Positions 7,508 to 15,260 of a DNA stretch of 18,789 nucleotides are shown piece by piece. Source of the DNA: UBA5266 sp002411545 (GTDB taxonomy: Bacteria; Bacteroidota; Bacteroidia; Bacteroidales; WCHB1-69). The notes below the pieces were generated by a model. The model saw only the letters and a list, made by a program, of their open reading frames with translations. It did not search any database and had not been told where the DNA came from. The stretch's first letter is position 1. Each line of letters begins with the position of its first letter. The stretch covers positions 1 through 18,789 of the forward strand of contig JAQUWC010000034.1 in the NCBI GenBank assembly GCA_028693085.1, in the 5' to 3' direction. The position numbers and the translations under genes are program-made.

Positions 7508-8065
7508 TTATTTTTCTGCCGATTTTCCGGCTTTTCTTCTAACATCTTCACCTTTAAAACGTATACCTTTACCTTTATATGGTTCTGGTTTACGATAAGA
7601 ACGTATTTTTGCAGCTACCTGACCTAACAATTGTTTATCACATGATGTTAATTGTATAACAGGATTTTTCCCCTTTTCAGTAATAGTCTCAACTTTGATT
7701 TCTTCAGGTAATTGAAAAATTATATTGTGCGAGTAACCCAAAGATAAAGTTAATACTTGGTTAGTTGCTTGAGCTTTGTAACCGGTACCTACTAACTCTT
7801 GTATAGTAGTAAAACCTTCCGAGACACCTTTCACCATATTAGCTACTAAAGATCTGTAAAGGCCATGCAAAGCTTTATGGCGCTTTTGTTCGGTTTGACG
7901 TCTAACATGCAATATATCATTTTCCCATTCCAAGGTTATGCTTGGGTCCATTATTTGTTTTAATTCACCACGTGGACCTTTAATGGTTACTTCATGGCTT
8001 TTATCGTCGACATGTATGGATACTCCACTGGGTATTGTTATCGGTAAATTTCCAATTCTTGACAT
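7508..8065 (-). CDS. rplF: 50S ribosomal protein L6
   Basis: L6 lies at the base of the L7/L12 stalk near the factor-binding centre, beside the sarcin-ricin loop. The 185 residues begin MSRIGNLPITIPSGV and contain the two repeated L6 folds. The second holds VGTGYKAQATNQVLTLSLGYSH near residue 92, and the end is PYKGKGIRFKGEDVRRKAGKS. The start is marked by a perfect AGGAGG 8 bases upstream of the ATG, which is unusual for this phylum. It follows rpsH by 17 bp. Confidence 0.98.
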   Translation of the reverse strand: MSRIGNLPITIPSGVSIHVDDKSHEVTIKGPRGELKQIMDPSITLEWENDILHVRRQTEQKRHKALHGLYRSLVANMVKGVSEGFTTIQELVGTGYKAQATNQVLTLSLGYSHNIIFQLPEEIKVETITEKGKNPVIQLTSCDKQLLGQVAAKIRSYRKPEPYKGKGIRFKGEDVRRKAGKSAEK

Positions 8066-8073
8066 TATTTTTT

Positions 8074-8079
8074 CCTCCT
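8074..8079 (-). promoter_or_regulatory. Strong Shine-Dalgarno site before rplF
   Basis: The minus strand reads AGGAGG with an 8-nt A-rich spacer to the rplF ATG at 8065, inside the 17-bp rpsH-rplF gap. Most other starts here have only A/T-rich leaders. A weaker GGAGG lies 10 nt before the rplE start, at 9375-9379, within the end of rplX. Confidence 0.7.
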
Positions 8080-8082
8080 GTT

Positions 8083-8481
8083 TTAACTAATGTAACAAAT
8101 AACCTCACCACCAACTTGCAAAGCACGTGCTTCTTTATCGGACAACAATCCTCGGGATGTTGAAATAATAGCTATTCCCATTCCATTTAATACACGAGGA
8201 AGTTCATTGGCTTTAACATATTTTCTCAGTCCGGGTTTACTTATTCGTTGCAATTCACTAATAGCACTTTGTTTTGATATGGGATGATATTTTAATGCGA
8301 TTTTTATGGTATTTATTTTTTGATCATCTTCGAATTTATAATTCAATATATACCCTTTATCAAAAAGAATTTTTGTTATTTCTTTTTTTATTTTAGATGA
8401 TGGTATTTCAACCACTTTATGTTTTGCCATCACGGCATTTCTGATTCTTGTTAAATAATCTGCTATCGGATCCGTATTCAT
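8083..8481 (-). CDS. rpsH: 30S ribosomal protein S8
   Basis: S8 binds helix 21 of 16S rRNA early in assembly and in E. coli also represses the spc operon. The 132 residues start with the family mark DPIADYLTRIRNAVMAKHKVVEIPSSKIK and end with STSRGLLSDKEARALQVGGEVICYIS, the rRNA-binding loop and strand. In E. coli the repressor site lies between rplX and rplE. Here those two genes overlap, so any feedback site must be elsewhere or inside coding sequence. A weak AAGGA precedes the ATG. Confidence 0.98.
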   Translation of the reverse strand: MNTDPIADYLTRIRNAVMAKHKVVEIPSSKIKKEITKILFDKGYILNYKFEDDQKINTIKIALKYHPISKQSAISELQRISKPGLRKYVKANELPRVLNGMGIAIISTSRGLLSDKEARALQVGGEVICYIS

Positions 8482-8502
8482 ATATATATCCTTATTAATG
8501 TA

Positions 8503-8805
8503 TTACCAACTTGCTTTTTTAACACCGGGTATTAAACCTTTGGATGCCATTTCTCTAAAATTAATTCTTGAAATACCGAAAGTTCTCATATAACCTTTGG
8601 GTCTTCCGGTTAATTTACAACGATTATGTAAACGAATAGGGTTTGAATTAGGAGGTAATTTTTGCAAGCCTATTTGTGCAGCTTTTACAGCTTCATAATC
8701 GTCGCTTGTGCGAATAATCTCCTTATAAGCCTCTCGTCTAGCTTTATATTTAGCAATTAATTTTGCTCTCTTAACTTCTTTCGCTTTGATTGATTCCTTT
8801 GCCAT
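8503..8805 (-). CDS. rpsN: 30S ribosomal protein S14, zinc-free form
   Basis: S14 sits in the head of the small subunit and is needed for late assembly and A-site tRNA binding. The 100-residue length and the lack of CxxC pairs place it in the long, zinc-independent class, like E. coli S14. Diagnostic motifs are MAKESIKAKEVKRAKLIAKY at the start and LHNRCKLTGRPKGYMRTFGISRINFREMASKGLIPGVKKASW at the end (the final 42 residues). The frame stays open 11 codons upstream (to 8838), but that overlaps rplE; the ATG at 8805 gives the family-standard MAKES start, one base after the rplE stop. Confidence 0.97.
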   Translation of the reverse strand: MAKESIKAKEVKRAKLIAKYKARREAYKEIIRTSDDYEAVKAAQIGLQKLPPNSNPIRLHNRCKLTGRPKGYMRTFGISRINFREMASKGLIPGVKKASW

Positions 8806-8806
8806 A

Positions 8807-9364
8807 TTATTTTTTTTGATTTTTAAATGGTAATCCAAATTCCTTTAAAAGGAGTAAACACTCTTGATCGTTACGTGCAGTAGTAACTATGGTAATATCC
8901 ATACCATTTATTTTATTAACTTTATCTATATCGATTTCAGGAAATATGATTTGTTCACTAATACCTAAAGAATAATTTCCTCTTCCGTCAAAACTTTTAT
9001 CATCAATTCCTCTAAAATCACGTATGCGTGGTATAGAAACAGAAATCAAACGATCTAAGAACTCATACATTCTGTCTCCGCGTAGAGTTACTCGCACACC
9101 AATGGGATTTCCTTTTCTCAATTTAAAGTTAGAAATATCCTTTTTCGACTTGGTAGCTACGGCTTTTTGACCGGTTATTGTGGTCATTTCCTGAATGCCT
9201 ATATCTATTAATTTTTTATCAGCGGTAGCTGCTCCTATTCCTTGATTTAAACAAATTTTGGTGATTCTAGGAACACGCATTACCGATTTACATCCCAATT
9301 GTTTTTGTAAAGCAGGGACAATTTCTTTAAAATATTTTTCTCTTAATCTTGGTACGTAACTCAT
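8807..9364 (-). CDS. rplE: 50S ribosomal protein L5
   Basis: L5 carries 5S rRNA into the central protuberance and forms the bridge to S13 in the small subunit. The 185 residues include PRITKICLNQGIGAATADKK near residue 32, TGQKAVATKSKKDISNFKLRKG near 65, and RDFRGIDDKSFDGRGNYSLGISEQIIFPEIDID near 117, all standard. Its ATG overlaps the rplX stop (TAATG), and a GGAGG sits 10 nt upstream inside rplX, so coupled or direct initiation are both possible. Confidence 0.98.
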   Translation of the reverse strand: MSYVPRLREKYFKEIVPALQKQLGCKSVMRVPRITKICLNQGIGAATADKKLIDIGIQEMTTITGQKAVATKSKKDISNFKLRKGNPIGVRVTLRGDRMYEFLDRLISVSIPRIRDFRGIDDKSFDGRGNYSLGISEQIIFPEIDIDKVNKINGMDITIVTTARNDQECLLLLKEFGLPFKNQKK

Positions 9365-9678
9365 TACTTAATTTCCTCCCCTGATTTTTTTGAATATCTC
9401 ACTGATTTATTATTTTCATTGCTTCTGCGACCTATACGTGTTGCTACACCTTTAGTATCCACAAGCATTAAATTAGATATGTGCACAGAAGCTTCTTTTT
9501 TGATGATTCCACCTTGAGGATTCTTAGCATTTGGTTTAGTATGTTTAGATACCATATTAACACCTTCTACAAAAGCTCTATACTTGCTTATTTCCACTTT
9601 CAAGACTTTACCGGTACGACCTTTGTCATCGCCCGACAAGACTTTTACCGTATCTCCTTTTTTAATATGTATTTTCAT
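9364..9678 (-). CDS. rplX: 50S ribosomal protein L24
   Basis: L24 is one of the two proteins that start large-subunit assembly, and lies near the tunnel exit. The N-terminus is a KOW motif (IKKGDTVKVLSGDDKGRTGKVLKV, about residues 4-27). VEGVNMVSKHTKPNAKNPQGGIIKKEASVHISNLML follows, then a short basic C-terminus. Length 104 is normal. It lies 24 bp after rplN and overlaps rplE by one base. Confidence 0.98.
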   Translation of the reverse strand: MKIHIKKGDTVKVLSGDDKGRTGKVLKVEISKYRAFVEGVNMVSKHTKPNAKNPQGGIIKKEASVHISNLMLVDTKGVATRIGRRSNENNKSVRYSKKSGEEIK

Positions 9679-9702
9679 TCTTAGTGTTTTTTACCTATAA
9701 AA

Positions 9703-10071
9703 TTATAAAACTTCGGGGGCTAACGAAACAATTTTCATGTATTGTTTTTCTCTTAATTCGCGAGCAACCGGACCAAAAATACGTGTACCACGTAATTCTT
9801 CCGTAGCCGTCAACAATACAACGGCATTATCATCAAAACGAATATAAGATCCGTCATTTCTACGTACTTCCTTCTTTGTTCTTACAATAACCGCTTTAGT
9901 AACGGTACCTTTTTTAATACCTCCCGATGGAACAGCATCTTTAACCGTTACGATTATTTTATCTCCTATGCGGGCATATCGACGTTTAGTACCCCCTAAA
10001 ACGCGAATACATAATACTTCTTTCGCTCCGCTATTATCTGCTACCGATAGTCTTGATTCTTGCTGTATCAT
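9703..10071 (-). CDS. rplN: 50S ribosomal protein L14
   Basis: L14 forms intersubunit bridges on the face of the large subunit and is the docking point of the silencing factor RsfS in other bacteria. The 122 residues begin MIQQESRLSVADNSGAKEVLCIRVLGG and contain RRYARIGDKIIVTVKDAVP, VVRTKKEVRR-like VIVRTKKEVRRNDGSYIRFDDNA, and the family end REKQYMKIVSLAPEVL. Only one base separates it from rpsQ. Confidence 0.98.
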   Translation of the reverse strand: MIQQESRLSVADNSGAKEVLCIRVLGGTKRRYARIGDKIIVTVKDAVPSGGIKKGTVTKAVIVRTKKEVRRNDGSYIRFDDNAVVLLTATEELRGTRIFGPVARELREKQYMKIVSLAPEVL

Positions 10072-10072
10072 A

Positions 10073-10327
10073 TTATTTTGCTCTTTCTATAATTTCTACT
10101 AATCTCCAGCATTTATTTTTACTTAATGGTCTGGTTTCCATTATTCGAACTTTATCACCCATGTGACAATCTTGTTTTTCGTCGTGAGCCATAAAACGGG
10201 AAGATTTTTTTAGAAATTTACCATATTTTGGATGTTTAAATTTCCGTTCAACTTCCACAACAATTGACTTTGTCATTTTATTGCTTACTACAATACCTTC
10301 TCTTATTTTTCTAAAATTTCTTTCCAT
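10073..10327 (-). CDS. rpsQ: 30S ribosomal protein S17
   Basis: S17 is a small OB-fold protein that binds the 5' domain of 16S rRNA early in assembly. From the ATG at 10327 it has 84 residues: MERNFRKIREGIVVSNKM, KSIVVEVERKFKHPKYGKFLKKSSRFMAHDE, then GDKVRIMETRPLSKNKCWRLVEIIERAK. These match the family closely. An in-frame TTG two codons upstream (10333) could extend it, but the ATG gives the usual start and leaves a 6-bp gap after rpmC. Confidence 0.97.
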   Translation of the reverse strand: MERNFRKIREGIVVSNKMTKSIVVEVERKFKHPKYGKFLKKSSRFMAHDEKQDCHMGDKVRIMETRPLSKNKCWRLVEIIERAK

Positions 10328-10333
10328 CTTCAA

Positions 10334-10543
10334 TTATTTTTGAGATTTCATTTCTGCAAGTTCACGACTACGAATTTCAGTTTTTAATCGTGCAATTGTT
10401 TTTCGATATTCTTTTATTCTATTCGGATTTTCAATAGGGGAAACCGCGTGATGCAATGTTAATTTTTGCAATTGGATTTCTTCATTTTCCAATCTTTCAT
10501 ATAATTCTTTGGTAGAAAGTTCCGTTATTACTGCCTGTTTCAT
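10334..10543 (-). CDS. rpmC: 50S ribosomal protein L29
   Basis: L29 is a two-helix protein at the tunnel exit next to L23, where nascent-chain factors dock. The 69 residues form the expected helical hairpin: LSTKELYERLENEEIQLQKLTLHHAVSPIENPNRIKEYRKTIARLKTEIRSREL. The turn SPIENPNRIKEYRKTIARL is the L29 signature. It lies between rplP and rpsQ with 6-bp gaps on each side. Confidence 0.97.
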   Translation of the reverse strand: MKQAVITELSTKELYERLENEEIQLQKLTLHHAVSPIENPNRIKEYRKTIARLKTEIRSRELAEMKSQK

Positions 10544-10549
10544 ATCTTA

Positions 10550-10975
10550 TTAAATTTCTTCTGAGTAATCTCTTCTTACAACAAATTGAGTTAAAATAGG
10601 TAATTTTTGTGCGCCTAAGCGCATAGCTTCTTTGGCTATTTCTAAAGGAACGCCATCCGACTCAAACAATATTCTTCCCGGTGATACTCTAGCTACAAAA
10701 TATTCCGGTGAACCTTTACCTTTACCCATACGCACTTCAGCCGGTTTTTTAGTAACAGGTTTATCAGGAAATATGCGAATCCATAATTGCCCTTCACGTT
10801 TCATATAACGTGTAATAGCTTGACGTGCTGCTTCTATCTGGCGTCCTGTCATCCAACATTCATCGAGTGCTTTGATAGCAAACGAACCGAAAGTAATTTC
10901 GGCACCTCGTTTGGTATTTCCTTTCATTTTGCCTTTCTGCAGCCTTCTATATTTCGTCTTTTTCGGTTGTAACAT
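10550..10975 (-). CDS. rplP: 50S ribosomal protein L16
   Basis: L16 is a late-assembly protein beside the A site that contacts the elbow of tRNA and organises the peptidyl-transferase region. The 141 residues begin MLQPKKTKYRRLQKGKMKGN and include FGSFAIKALDECWMTGRQIEAARQAITRYMKREGQLWIRIFPDKPVTKKPAEVRMGKGKGSPEYFVARV (about 30-98), an unbroken match to the family pattern. It follows rpsC by 28 bp. Confidence 0.98.
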   Translation of the reverse strand: MLQPKKTKYRRLQKGKMKGNTKRGAEITFGSFAIKALDECWMTGRQIEAARQAITRYMKREGQLWIRIFPDKPVTKKPAEVRMGKGKGSPEYFVARVSPGRILFESDGVPLEIAKEAMRLGAQKLPILTQFVVRRDYSEEI

Positions 10976-11003
10976 TTCTAATTATATTTATAATTTCAAA
11001 CTT

Positions 11004-11741
11004 TTATTGATTTGATTTTCTCCTTCTTTGTCCACTATAATCTCCTCCTCTACCCATACGTCTTGCAGGAGCTGATTTTTCTTTCGTATCAACAGTCGAC
11101 TGGAACAAATCTTTTTTACCATATATTAGTCCTCTACAAATCCATACTTTCACGCCTAATCGACCATAAGTAGTATGAGCTTCGGCATGACTATAATCAA
11201 TATCTGCTCGCAAGGTATGCAAAGGAGTCGATCCTTCTTTGAAATGTTCAGTTCTTGCCATTTCAGCACCGGCAATACGACCTGAAATAGTAACTTTAAT
11301 TCCTTCTGCACCTGCTCGCATACTGGAAGCTATTGCAGTTTTTACGGCTCTGCGATAAAACATACGGCCTTCAATTTGCTTGGCAATGGTCTGAGCTATC
11401 AATACGGCATCTAATTCCGGTCGTTTTATTTCAGAAATATTTATTTGAACTTCTTTCCCGGTAATTTTCTTTAATTCTTCCTTTAACTTGTCAACTTCTT
11501 GACCTGCTTTACCAATAATCAATCCCGGTCGTGCGGTATGAATGGTAACCGTTACTAATTTTAATGTACGTTCAATATATATTTTTGATATACTAGCTTT
11601 TTGCAAACGTGCATTAATATATTTTCTTATTTTATCATCTTCTACCAGTTTGGTTTCAAATTTTTTACCACCATACCAGTTGGATTCCCATCCTCTGACG
11701 ATTCCTAATCGTAGTCCTATCGGATTAACTTTTTGTCCCAT
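11004..11741 (-). CDS. rpsC: 30S ribosomal protein S3
   Basis: S3 lies at the mRNA entry tunnel and is part of the ribosome's own mRNA helicase. MGQKVNPIGLRLGIVRGWESNWYGG opens the protein. A KH domain follows with the loop GLIIGKAGQEVDKLKEEL (near residue 74). The second domain has RMFYRRAVKTAI, which keeps the neighbouring arginines tied to helicase activity in E. coli, and ITISGRIAGAEMARTEHFKEGSTPLHTLRADIDY-like conserved sequence. The 245-residue length includes a short basic tail. It starts directly at the rplV stop (TAGATG). Confidence 0.98.
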   Translation of the reverse strand: MGQKVNPIGLRLGIVRGWESNWYGGKKFETKLVEDDKIRKYINARLQKASISKIYIERTLKLVTVTIHTARPGLIIGKAGQEVDKLKEELKKITGKEVQINISEIKRPELDAVLIAQTIAKQIEGRMFYRRAVKTAIASSMRAGAEGIKVTISGRIAGAEMARTEHFKEGSTPLHTLRADIDYSHAEAHTTYGRLGVKVWICRGLIYGKKDLFQSTVDTKEKSAPARRMGRGGDYSGQRRRKSNQ

Positions 11742-12164
11742 CTACTCTTCTATTGATTGATTTGTGATTTCGATTTTGCTATCTACGGTGATTGTAATAT
11801 GATTTGATCGTTTTCTGATTCTGTATCCACGACCTTGCGGAGCAGTACGTAAACGTTTTAACATAGTTCCACCGTCTACTTGTATTTCTTTAACATATAA
11901 ATTACTGTCTTCTACTCGAGCTGTTTCGTTTTTGGCTTGCCAATTGGCTATGGCCGACAACAATAATTTACGAATCTTTTCAGAAGATTCTTTTTTGCTA
12001 TATTTCAAAATATTCAAAGCATGTTCTACATTTTTACCTCTGATTAAATCAGCCATTAATCGAGTTTTTCGAGGCGATGTACTATTATTCACCAAACGTG
12101 CTATTGACACGTTTTGTCTTTTTTCTTTTCTAGCTTCTGCTGCTAATCTTTTTCTTGCACCCAT
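11742..12164 (-). CDS. rplV: 50S ribosomal protein L22
   Basis: L22 lines the peptide exit tunnel with a long hairpin at its narrowest point. The globular part is seen in NSTSPRKTRLMADLIRGKNVEHALNILKYSKKESSEKIRKLLLSAIANW. The hairpin is VDGGTMLKRLRTAPQGRGYRIRKRSNHITITV (about residues 95-127), with no deletion of the kind seen in macrolide-resistant mutants. Length 140 is slightly longer than E. coli because of the basic N-terminal extension. The stop touches the rpsC start. Confidence 0.98.
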   Translation of the reverse strand: MGARKRLAAEARKEKRQNVSIARLVNNSTSPRKTRLMADLIRGKNVEHALNILKYSKKESSEKIRKLLLSAIANWQAKNETARVEDSNLYVKEIQVDGGTMLKRLRTAPQGRGYRIRKRSNHITITVDSKIEITNQSIEE

Positions 12165-12183
12165 CTTTTAATATGTATTTGCT

Positions 12184-12462
12184 TTATTTTTTCCCTTTAT
12201 CTTTACTGCCTGCGTGTCCGCGAAAAATACGAGTAGGTGCAAATTCTCCTAATTTATGTCCTACCATATTTTCTGTAACATATACAGGAATAAATTTATT
12301 TCCATTATGAACGGCAATAGTTTGTCCCACAAAATCCGGTGATATTACCGATGCGCGCGACCACGTTTTGATGGTTGTTTTCTTATTTGACTGTTGCGCT
12401 TCAAGAACTCTTTTTTCTAGTTTATAATGAATAAACGGTCCTTTTTTTAACGATCGACTCAT
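12184..12462 (-). CDS. rpsS: 30S ribosomal protein S19
   Basis: S19 pairs with S13 in the small-subunit head near the A site. The 92 residues start MSRSLKKGPFIHYKL and contain KTWSRASVISPDFVGQTIAVHNGNKFIPVYVTENMVGHKLGEFAPTRIFRGHAG, the complete family signature. It follows rplB by 17 bp and precedes rplV by 19 bp. Confidence 0.98.
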   Translation of the reverse strand: MSRSLKKGPFIHYKLEKRVLEAQQSNKKTTIKTWSRASVISPDFVGQTIAVHNGNKFIPVYVTENMVGHKLGEFAPTRIFRGHAGSKDKGKK

Positions 12463-12479
12463 TTTTTATATCTTATTTT

Positions 12480-13304
12480 TTATTTTTTTCTTCTTTCAAT
12501 TATATATTGATTGGATGCTTTTTTAAGTTTACGTGTTTTGTAACCTTTTGCATACAATCCTTTTCTTGATCTAGGATGACCACCGGAGGCTCTACCTTCA
12601 CCACCACCCATAGGGTGATCAACCGGATTCATAACAACACCTCTAACGCGAGGACGACGTCCTAGCCAACGCGATCTACCGGCTTTTCCTGAAACTTGTA
12701 AATTATGATCAATATTTGAAACCATACCTATGGTTGCTTTACATGTACATAATATTTTTCTAGTTTCGCCTGAAGGTAATTTGATTACAACATATTTTTC
12801 TTCTCTCGACATGAGTTGAGCATAAGATCCGGCACTACGTGCTATTTTTGCACCTGCACCAGGTTGTAATTCGATGTTATGAATTACAGTTCCTAAAGGA
12901 ATTTCAGTGAAATATAAAGTATTACCTACATCGGGTGATACTCCTTTTCCTGAAATGACTTCTTGACCGACTTTTAATCCATGAGGAGCTATGATATATC
13001 TTTTTTCACCGTCTTTATAAAACAATAATGCAATACGTGCCGAACGATTTGGATCGTATTCTAAAGTTTTTACTGTAGCAGGAATACCTTCTTTTTCTCT
13101 TTTAAAATCAACAATACGATATTGTTTTTTATGACCACCACCCATATAGCGCATAGTCATCTTTCCTTGATTATTCCTTCCTCCTGATCTTCTTTTAGAT
13201 AACAATAAACTCTTTTCGGGGGTTCTCGTTGTTATCTCCTCAAAGTTACTGAGTAACTTATACCTCTGTCCCGGTGTTACCGGTTTAAACTTTTTTAATC
13301 CCAT
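12480..13304 (-). CDS. rplB: 50S ribosomal protein L2
   Basis: L2 is among the most conserved ribosomal proteins and is needed for subunit joining and peptidyl transfer. The 274 residues carry GGRNNQGKMTMRYMGGGHKKQYRIVDFKR near residue 41. The C-terminal motif MNPVDHPMGGGEGRASGGHPRSRKG (about 224-248) faces the catalytic centre. The sequence is intact throughout. It lies between rplW (15-bp gap) and rpsS. Confidence 0.98.
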   Translation of the reverse strand: MGLKKFKPVTPGQRYKLLSNFEEITTRTPEKSLLLSKRRSGGRNNQGKMTMRYMGGGHKKQYRIVDFKREKEGIPATVKTLEYDPNRSARIALLFYKDGEKRYIIAPHGLKVGQEVISGKGVSPDVGNTLYFTEIPLGTVIHNIELQPGAGAKIARSAGSYAQLMSREEKYVVIKLPSGETRKILCTCKATIGMVSNIDHNLQVSGKAGRSRWLGRRPRVRGVVMNPVDHPMGGGEGRASGGHPRSRKGLYAKGYKTRKLKKASNQYIIERRKK

Positions 13305-13319
13305 CTTTATAATTATCTA

Positions 13320-13610
13320 CTATATATTACTAAATATATCTATTGTTTGATCTCCTTTTAATTGTACATATGCTTTTTTAAAGCTGTTTTTACTTCCCTT
13401 AATAAAGCCTGATTTCGTATAACGAGAAGTATTTTTACCTCTTTGAATCATAGTACTGACACTTTCTACTTCTACCGCGTAGAGTGTTTCTATGGCTTTT
13501 TTAATTTGTATTTTATCAGCTTTACGATCAACAACAAATCCATAGCGATTTCTATTTTCGCTCATGGCAGTCATTTTTTCGGTTATCAGCGGTTTTATTA
13601 TAATACTCAT
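13320..13610 (-). CDS. rplW: 50S ribosomal protein L23
   Basis: L23 sits at the tunnel exit and is the docking site for trigger factor and the signal recognition particle. The 96 residues from the ATG at 13610 read MSIIIKPLITEKMTAMSENRNRYGFVVDRKADKIQIKKAIETLYAVEVESVSTM, a clear match to the family (IxPLxTEK start, K-rich second half). A GTG one codon upstream (13613) is possible, but the ATG is the simpler start. Its ATG lies 11 bp after the rplD stop. Confidence 0.97.
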   Translation of the reverse strand: MSIIIKPLITEKMTAMSENRNRYGFVVDRKADKIQIKKAIETLYAVEVESVSTMIQRGKNTSRYTKSGFIKGSKNSFKKAYVQLKGDQTIDIFSNI

Positions 13611-13621
13611 CACAATAATTT

Positions 13622-14257
13622 TTACTCGTTAATTTTCAAAAATTCATCAAATTTGGAAGCTGCAGGCTCGGAAATAATCACATTTTGCGCATTCAAAATA
13701 TCATAAGTATTTAAATCATAAACAGATACAACCTTAGCTTTCCTCAAATTTCGAGAAGACAAATATATATTTTTATTTGATTCATTTAGAACTAATAATG
13801 TTTTTTTATCTAAAAGATTTAATTTTTTTATGATATCTAGGTATCCACTTGTCTTAGGTGTTTCTAAATCAAACCCTTCCAATACTGTGATGTTATTTTC
13901 TTTTGCTTTTTGCGACAAAGCTGATATTCTAGCCAAGCGTTTCACTTTTTTATTTAATTTAAAGCTATAATCTCTGGGTTGAGGGCCAAAAATACGAGCA
14001 CCACCTCTTAACAAAGGACTTTTTATGCTTCCAAAACGAGCACCGCCGCCACCTTTTTGTTTTCTCAATTTTCTGGTACTTCCCGATAAAAGTGATTTTT
14101 CTTTGCTAGCATGTGTGCCTTGACGTTGATTGGCTAAGTATTGTTTGACGTCTAACCACATTACGTGAGTGTTCGGTTCTATTCCGAAAACTTCTTCATT
14201 TAAGGAAACCGTTCTACCGGTTTCTTTTCCTTCTATATTTATTACTTTTAGCTCCAT
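13622..14257 (-). CDS. rplD: 50S ribosomal protein L4
   Basis: L4 assembles early and sends a long loop to the tunnel constriction opposite L22. The loop is seen in KQKGGGGARFGSIKSPLLRGGARIFGPQPRDYSFKLNKKVKRLA (about residues 68-111), without changes that I can recognise as resistance-type. The 211-residue length is normal. In E. coli L4 represses the S10 operon through the rpsJ leader. That leader does not exist here because rpsJ is internal to the unit. The start overlaps rplC by 10 bp, so translation of the two is probably coupled. Confidence 0.97.
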   Translation of the reverse strand: MELKVINIEGKETGRTVSLNEEVFGIEPNTHVMWLDVKQYLANQRQGTHASKEKSLLSGSTRKLRKQKGGGGARFGSIKSPLLRGGARIFGPQPRDYSFKLNKKVKRLARISALSQKAKENNITVLEGFDLETPKTSGYLDIIKKLNLLDKKTLLVLNESNKNIYLSSRNLRKAKVVSVYDLNTYDILNAQNVIISEPAASKFDEFLKINE

Positions 14258-14877
14258 CTTTCAACTTTTAAATATGAACCATTATGACCGGGGACCGATC
14301 CTTTTACTAAAACTACATTTTTTTCAGGAAAAATTTTTACAATTTGTAAATTAATCATCTTTACTTTTCTTCCTCCTGTTCTACCCGCCATTCTCATTCC
14401 TTTCATAACGCGTGAAGGCCATGATGATGCACCCAATGAACCCGGAGCTCTTAATCGATTATGTTGACCGTGTGTACTATCACCCACACCGGCAAAACCG
14501 TGACGTTTTACAACTCCTTGAAAACCTTTTCCTTTACTGATTCCTGAGACATCTATGTACTCACCTTCAATGAATACATTTACATCAATTACTTCACCGA
14601 ATGATTTACGAGAACCTTCTTCAAAACGCGTAAACTCTTGAATTACTCGTTTAGGAGTGGTTTTGGCTTTGTTGAAATGTCCTTTCAATGCATTGCTGGT
14701 GTTTTTTTCTTTTTTCTCGTCAAATGCTAATTGAATGGCATCATAACCATCTTTTTCTTTGGTTTTAACTTGTGTAACAACACAAGGACCAGCCTGTATT
14801 ACTGTGCATGGAATATTTTTTCCAGCGGCATCAAAGATACTGGTCATACCAATTTTCTTTCCTATTAAACCAGACAT
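14248..14877 (-). CDS. rplC: 50S ribosomal protein L3
   Basis: L3 begins large-subunit assembly and reaches the peptidyl-transferase centre. The 209 residues start MSGLIGKKIGMTSIFD and contain KGKGFQGVVKRHGFAGVGDSTHGQHNRLRAPGSLGASSWPSRVMKGMRMAGRTGG (about 126-180). The segment where E. coli has the methylated glutamine (GQNQTP) reads GASSWP here, so that modification is unlikely; as far as I recall this is normal for Bacteroidota. The last ten bases overlap the rplD start. Confidence 0.98.
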   Translation of the reverse strand: MSGLIGKKIGMTSIFDAAGKNIPCTVIQAGPCVVTQVKTKEKDGYDAIQLAFDEKKEKNTSNALKGHFNKAKTTPKRVIQEFTRFEEGSRKSFGEVIDVNVFIEGEYIDVSGISKGKGFQGVVKRHGFAGVGDSTHGQHNRLRAPGSLGASSWPSRVMKGMRMAGRTGGRKVKMINLQIVKIFPEKNVVLVKGSVPGHNGSYLKVERWS

Positions 14878-14921
14878 TTTATTTTCTTTCTTTTAAATTA
14901 ATTATTTCTTTTTTATTACAA

Positions 14922-15236
14922 TCACACTTTAATTTCAACCTCTACACCACTAGGGAGTTCAATTTTCATTAAAGCATCTATTGTTTTCGACGTTGTTCCG
15001 TAAATATCCAACAATCTTTTATACGATGACAATTCGAATTGTTCTCGGGACTTTTTATTTACAAAAGTCGAACGATTTACGGTAAAGATTTTCTTTTGTG
15101 TAGGCAAGGGTACCGGGCCAACAACAATCACTTTGTCGTCTTTTACTGCATTTACGGTTTTCACGATTTTCTCTGCGGATTTGTCCACCAGATTGTGATC
15201 GTATGATTTCAGTTTAATTCTAATTCTTTCACTCAC
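14922..15236 (-). CDS. rpsJ: 30S ribosomal protein S10, GTG start
   Basis: S10 sits in the head of the small subunit and in E. coli also joins NusB in antitermination complexes. The 104 residues read SERIRIKLKSYDHNLVDKSAEKIV, then GPVPLPTQKKIFTVNRSTFVNKKSREQFELSSYKRLLDIY, all standard. The start codon is GTG (15234-15236); the family start (MSxxIRIKLKSYDH) aligns there and no ATG lies upstream near enough. It lies only 24 bp after fusA, so the S10 block has no room for its own leader, unlike E. coli. Confidence 0.97.
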   Translation of the reverse strand: MSERIRIKLKSYDHNLVDKSAEKIVKTVNAVKDDKVIVVGPVPLPTQKKIFTVNRSTFVNKKSREQFELSSYKRLLDIYGTTSKTIDALMKIELPSGVEVEIKV

Positions 15237-15260
15237 GATATTATATATTTATTCTAAAAA

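Noticed and set aside
8806..8838. 11-residue N-terminal extension of S14
   Set aside because: It overlaps the end of rplE; MAKES at 8805 is the usual S14 start.
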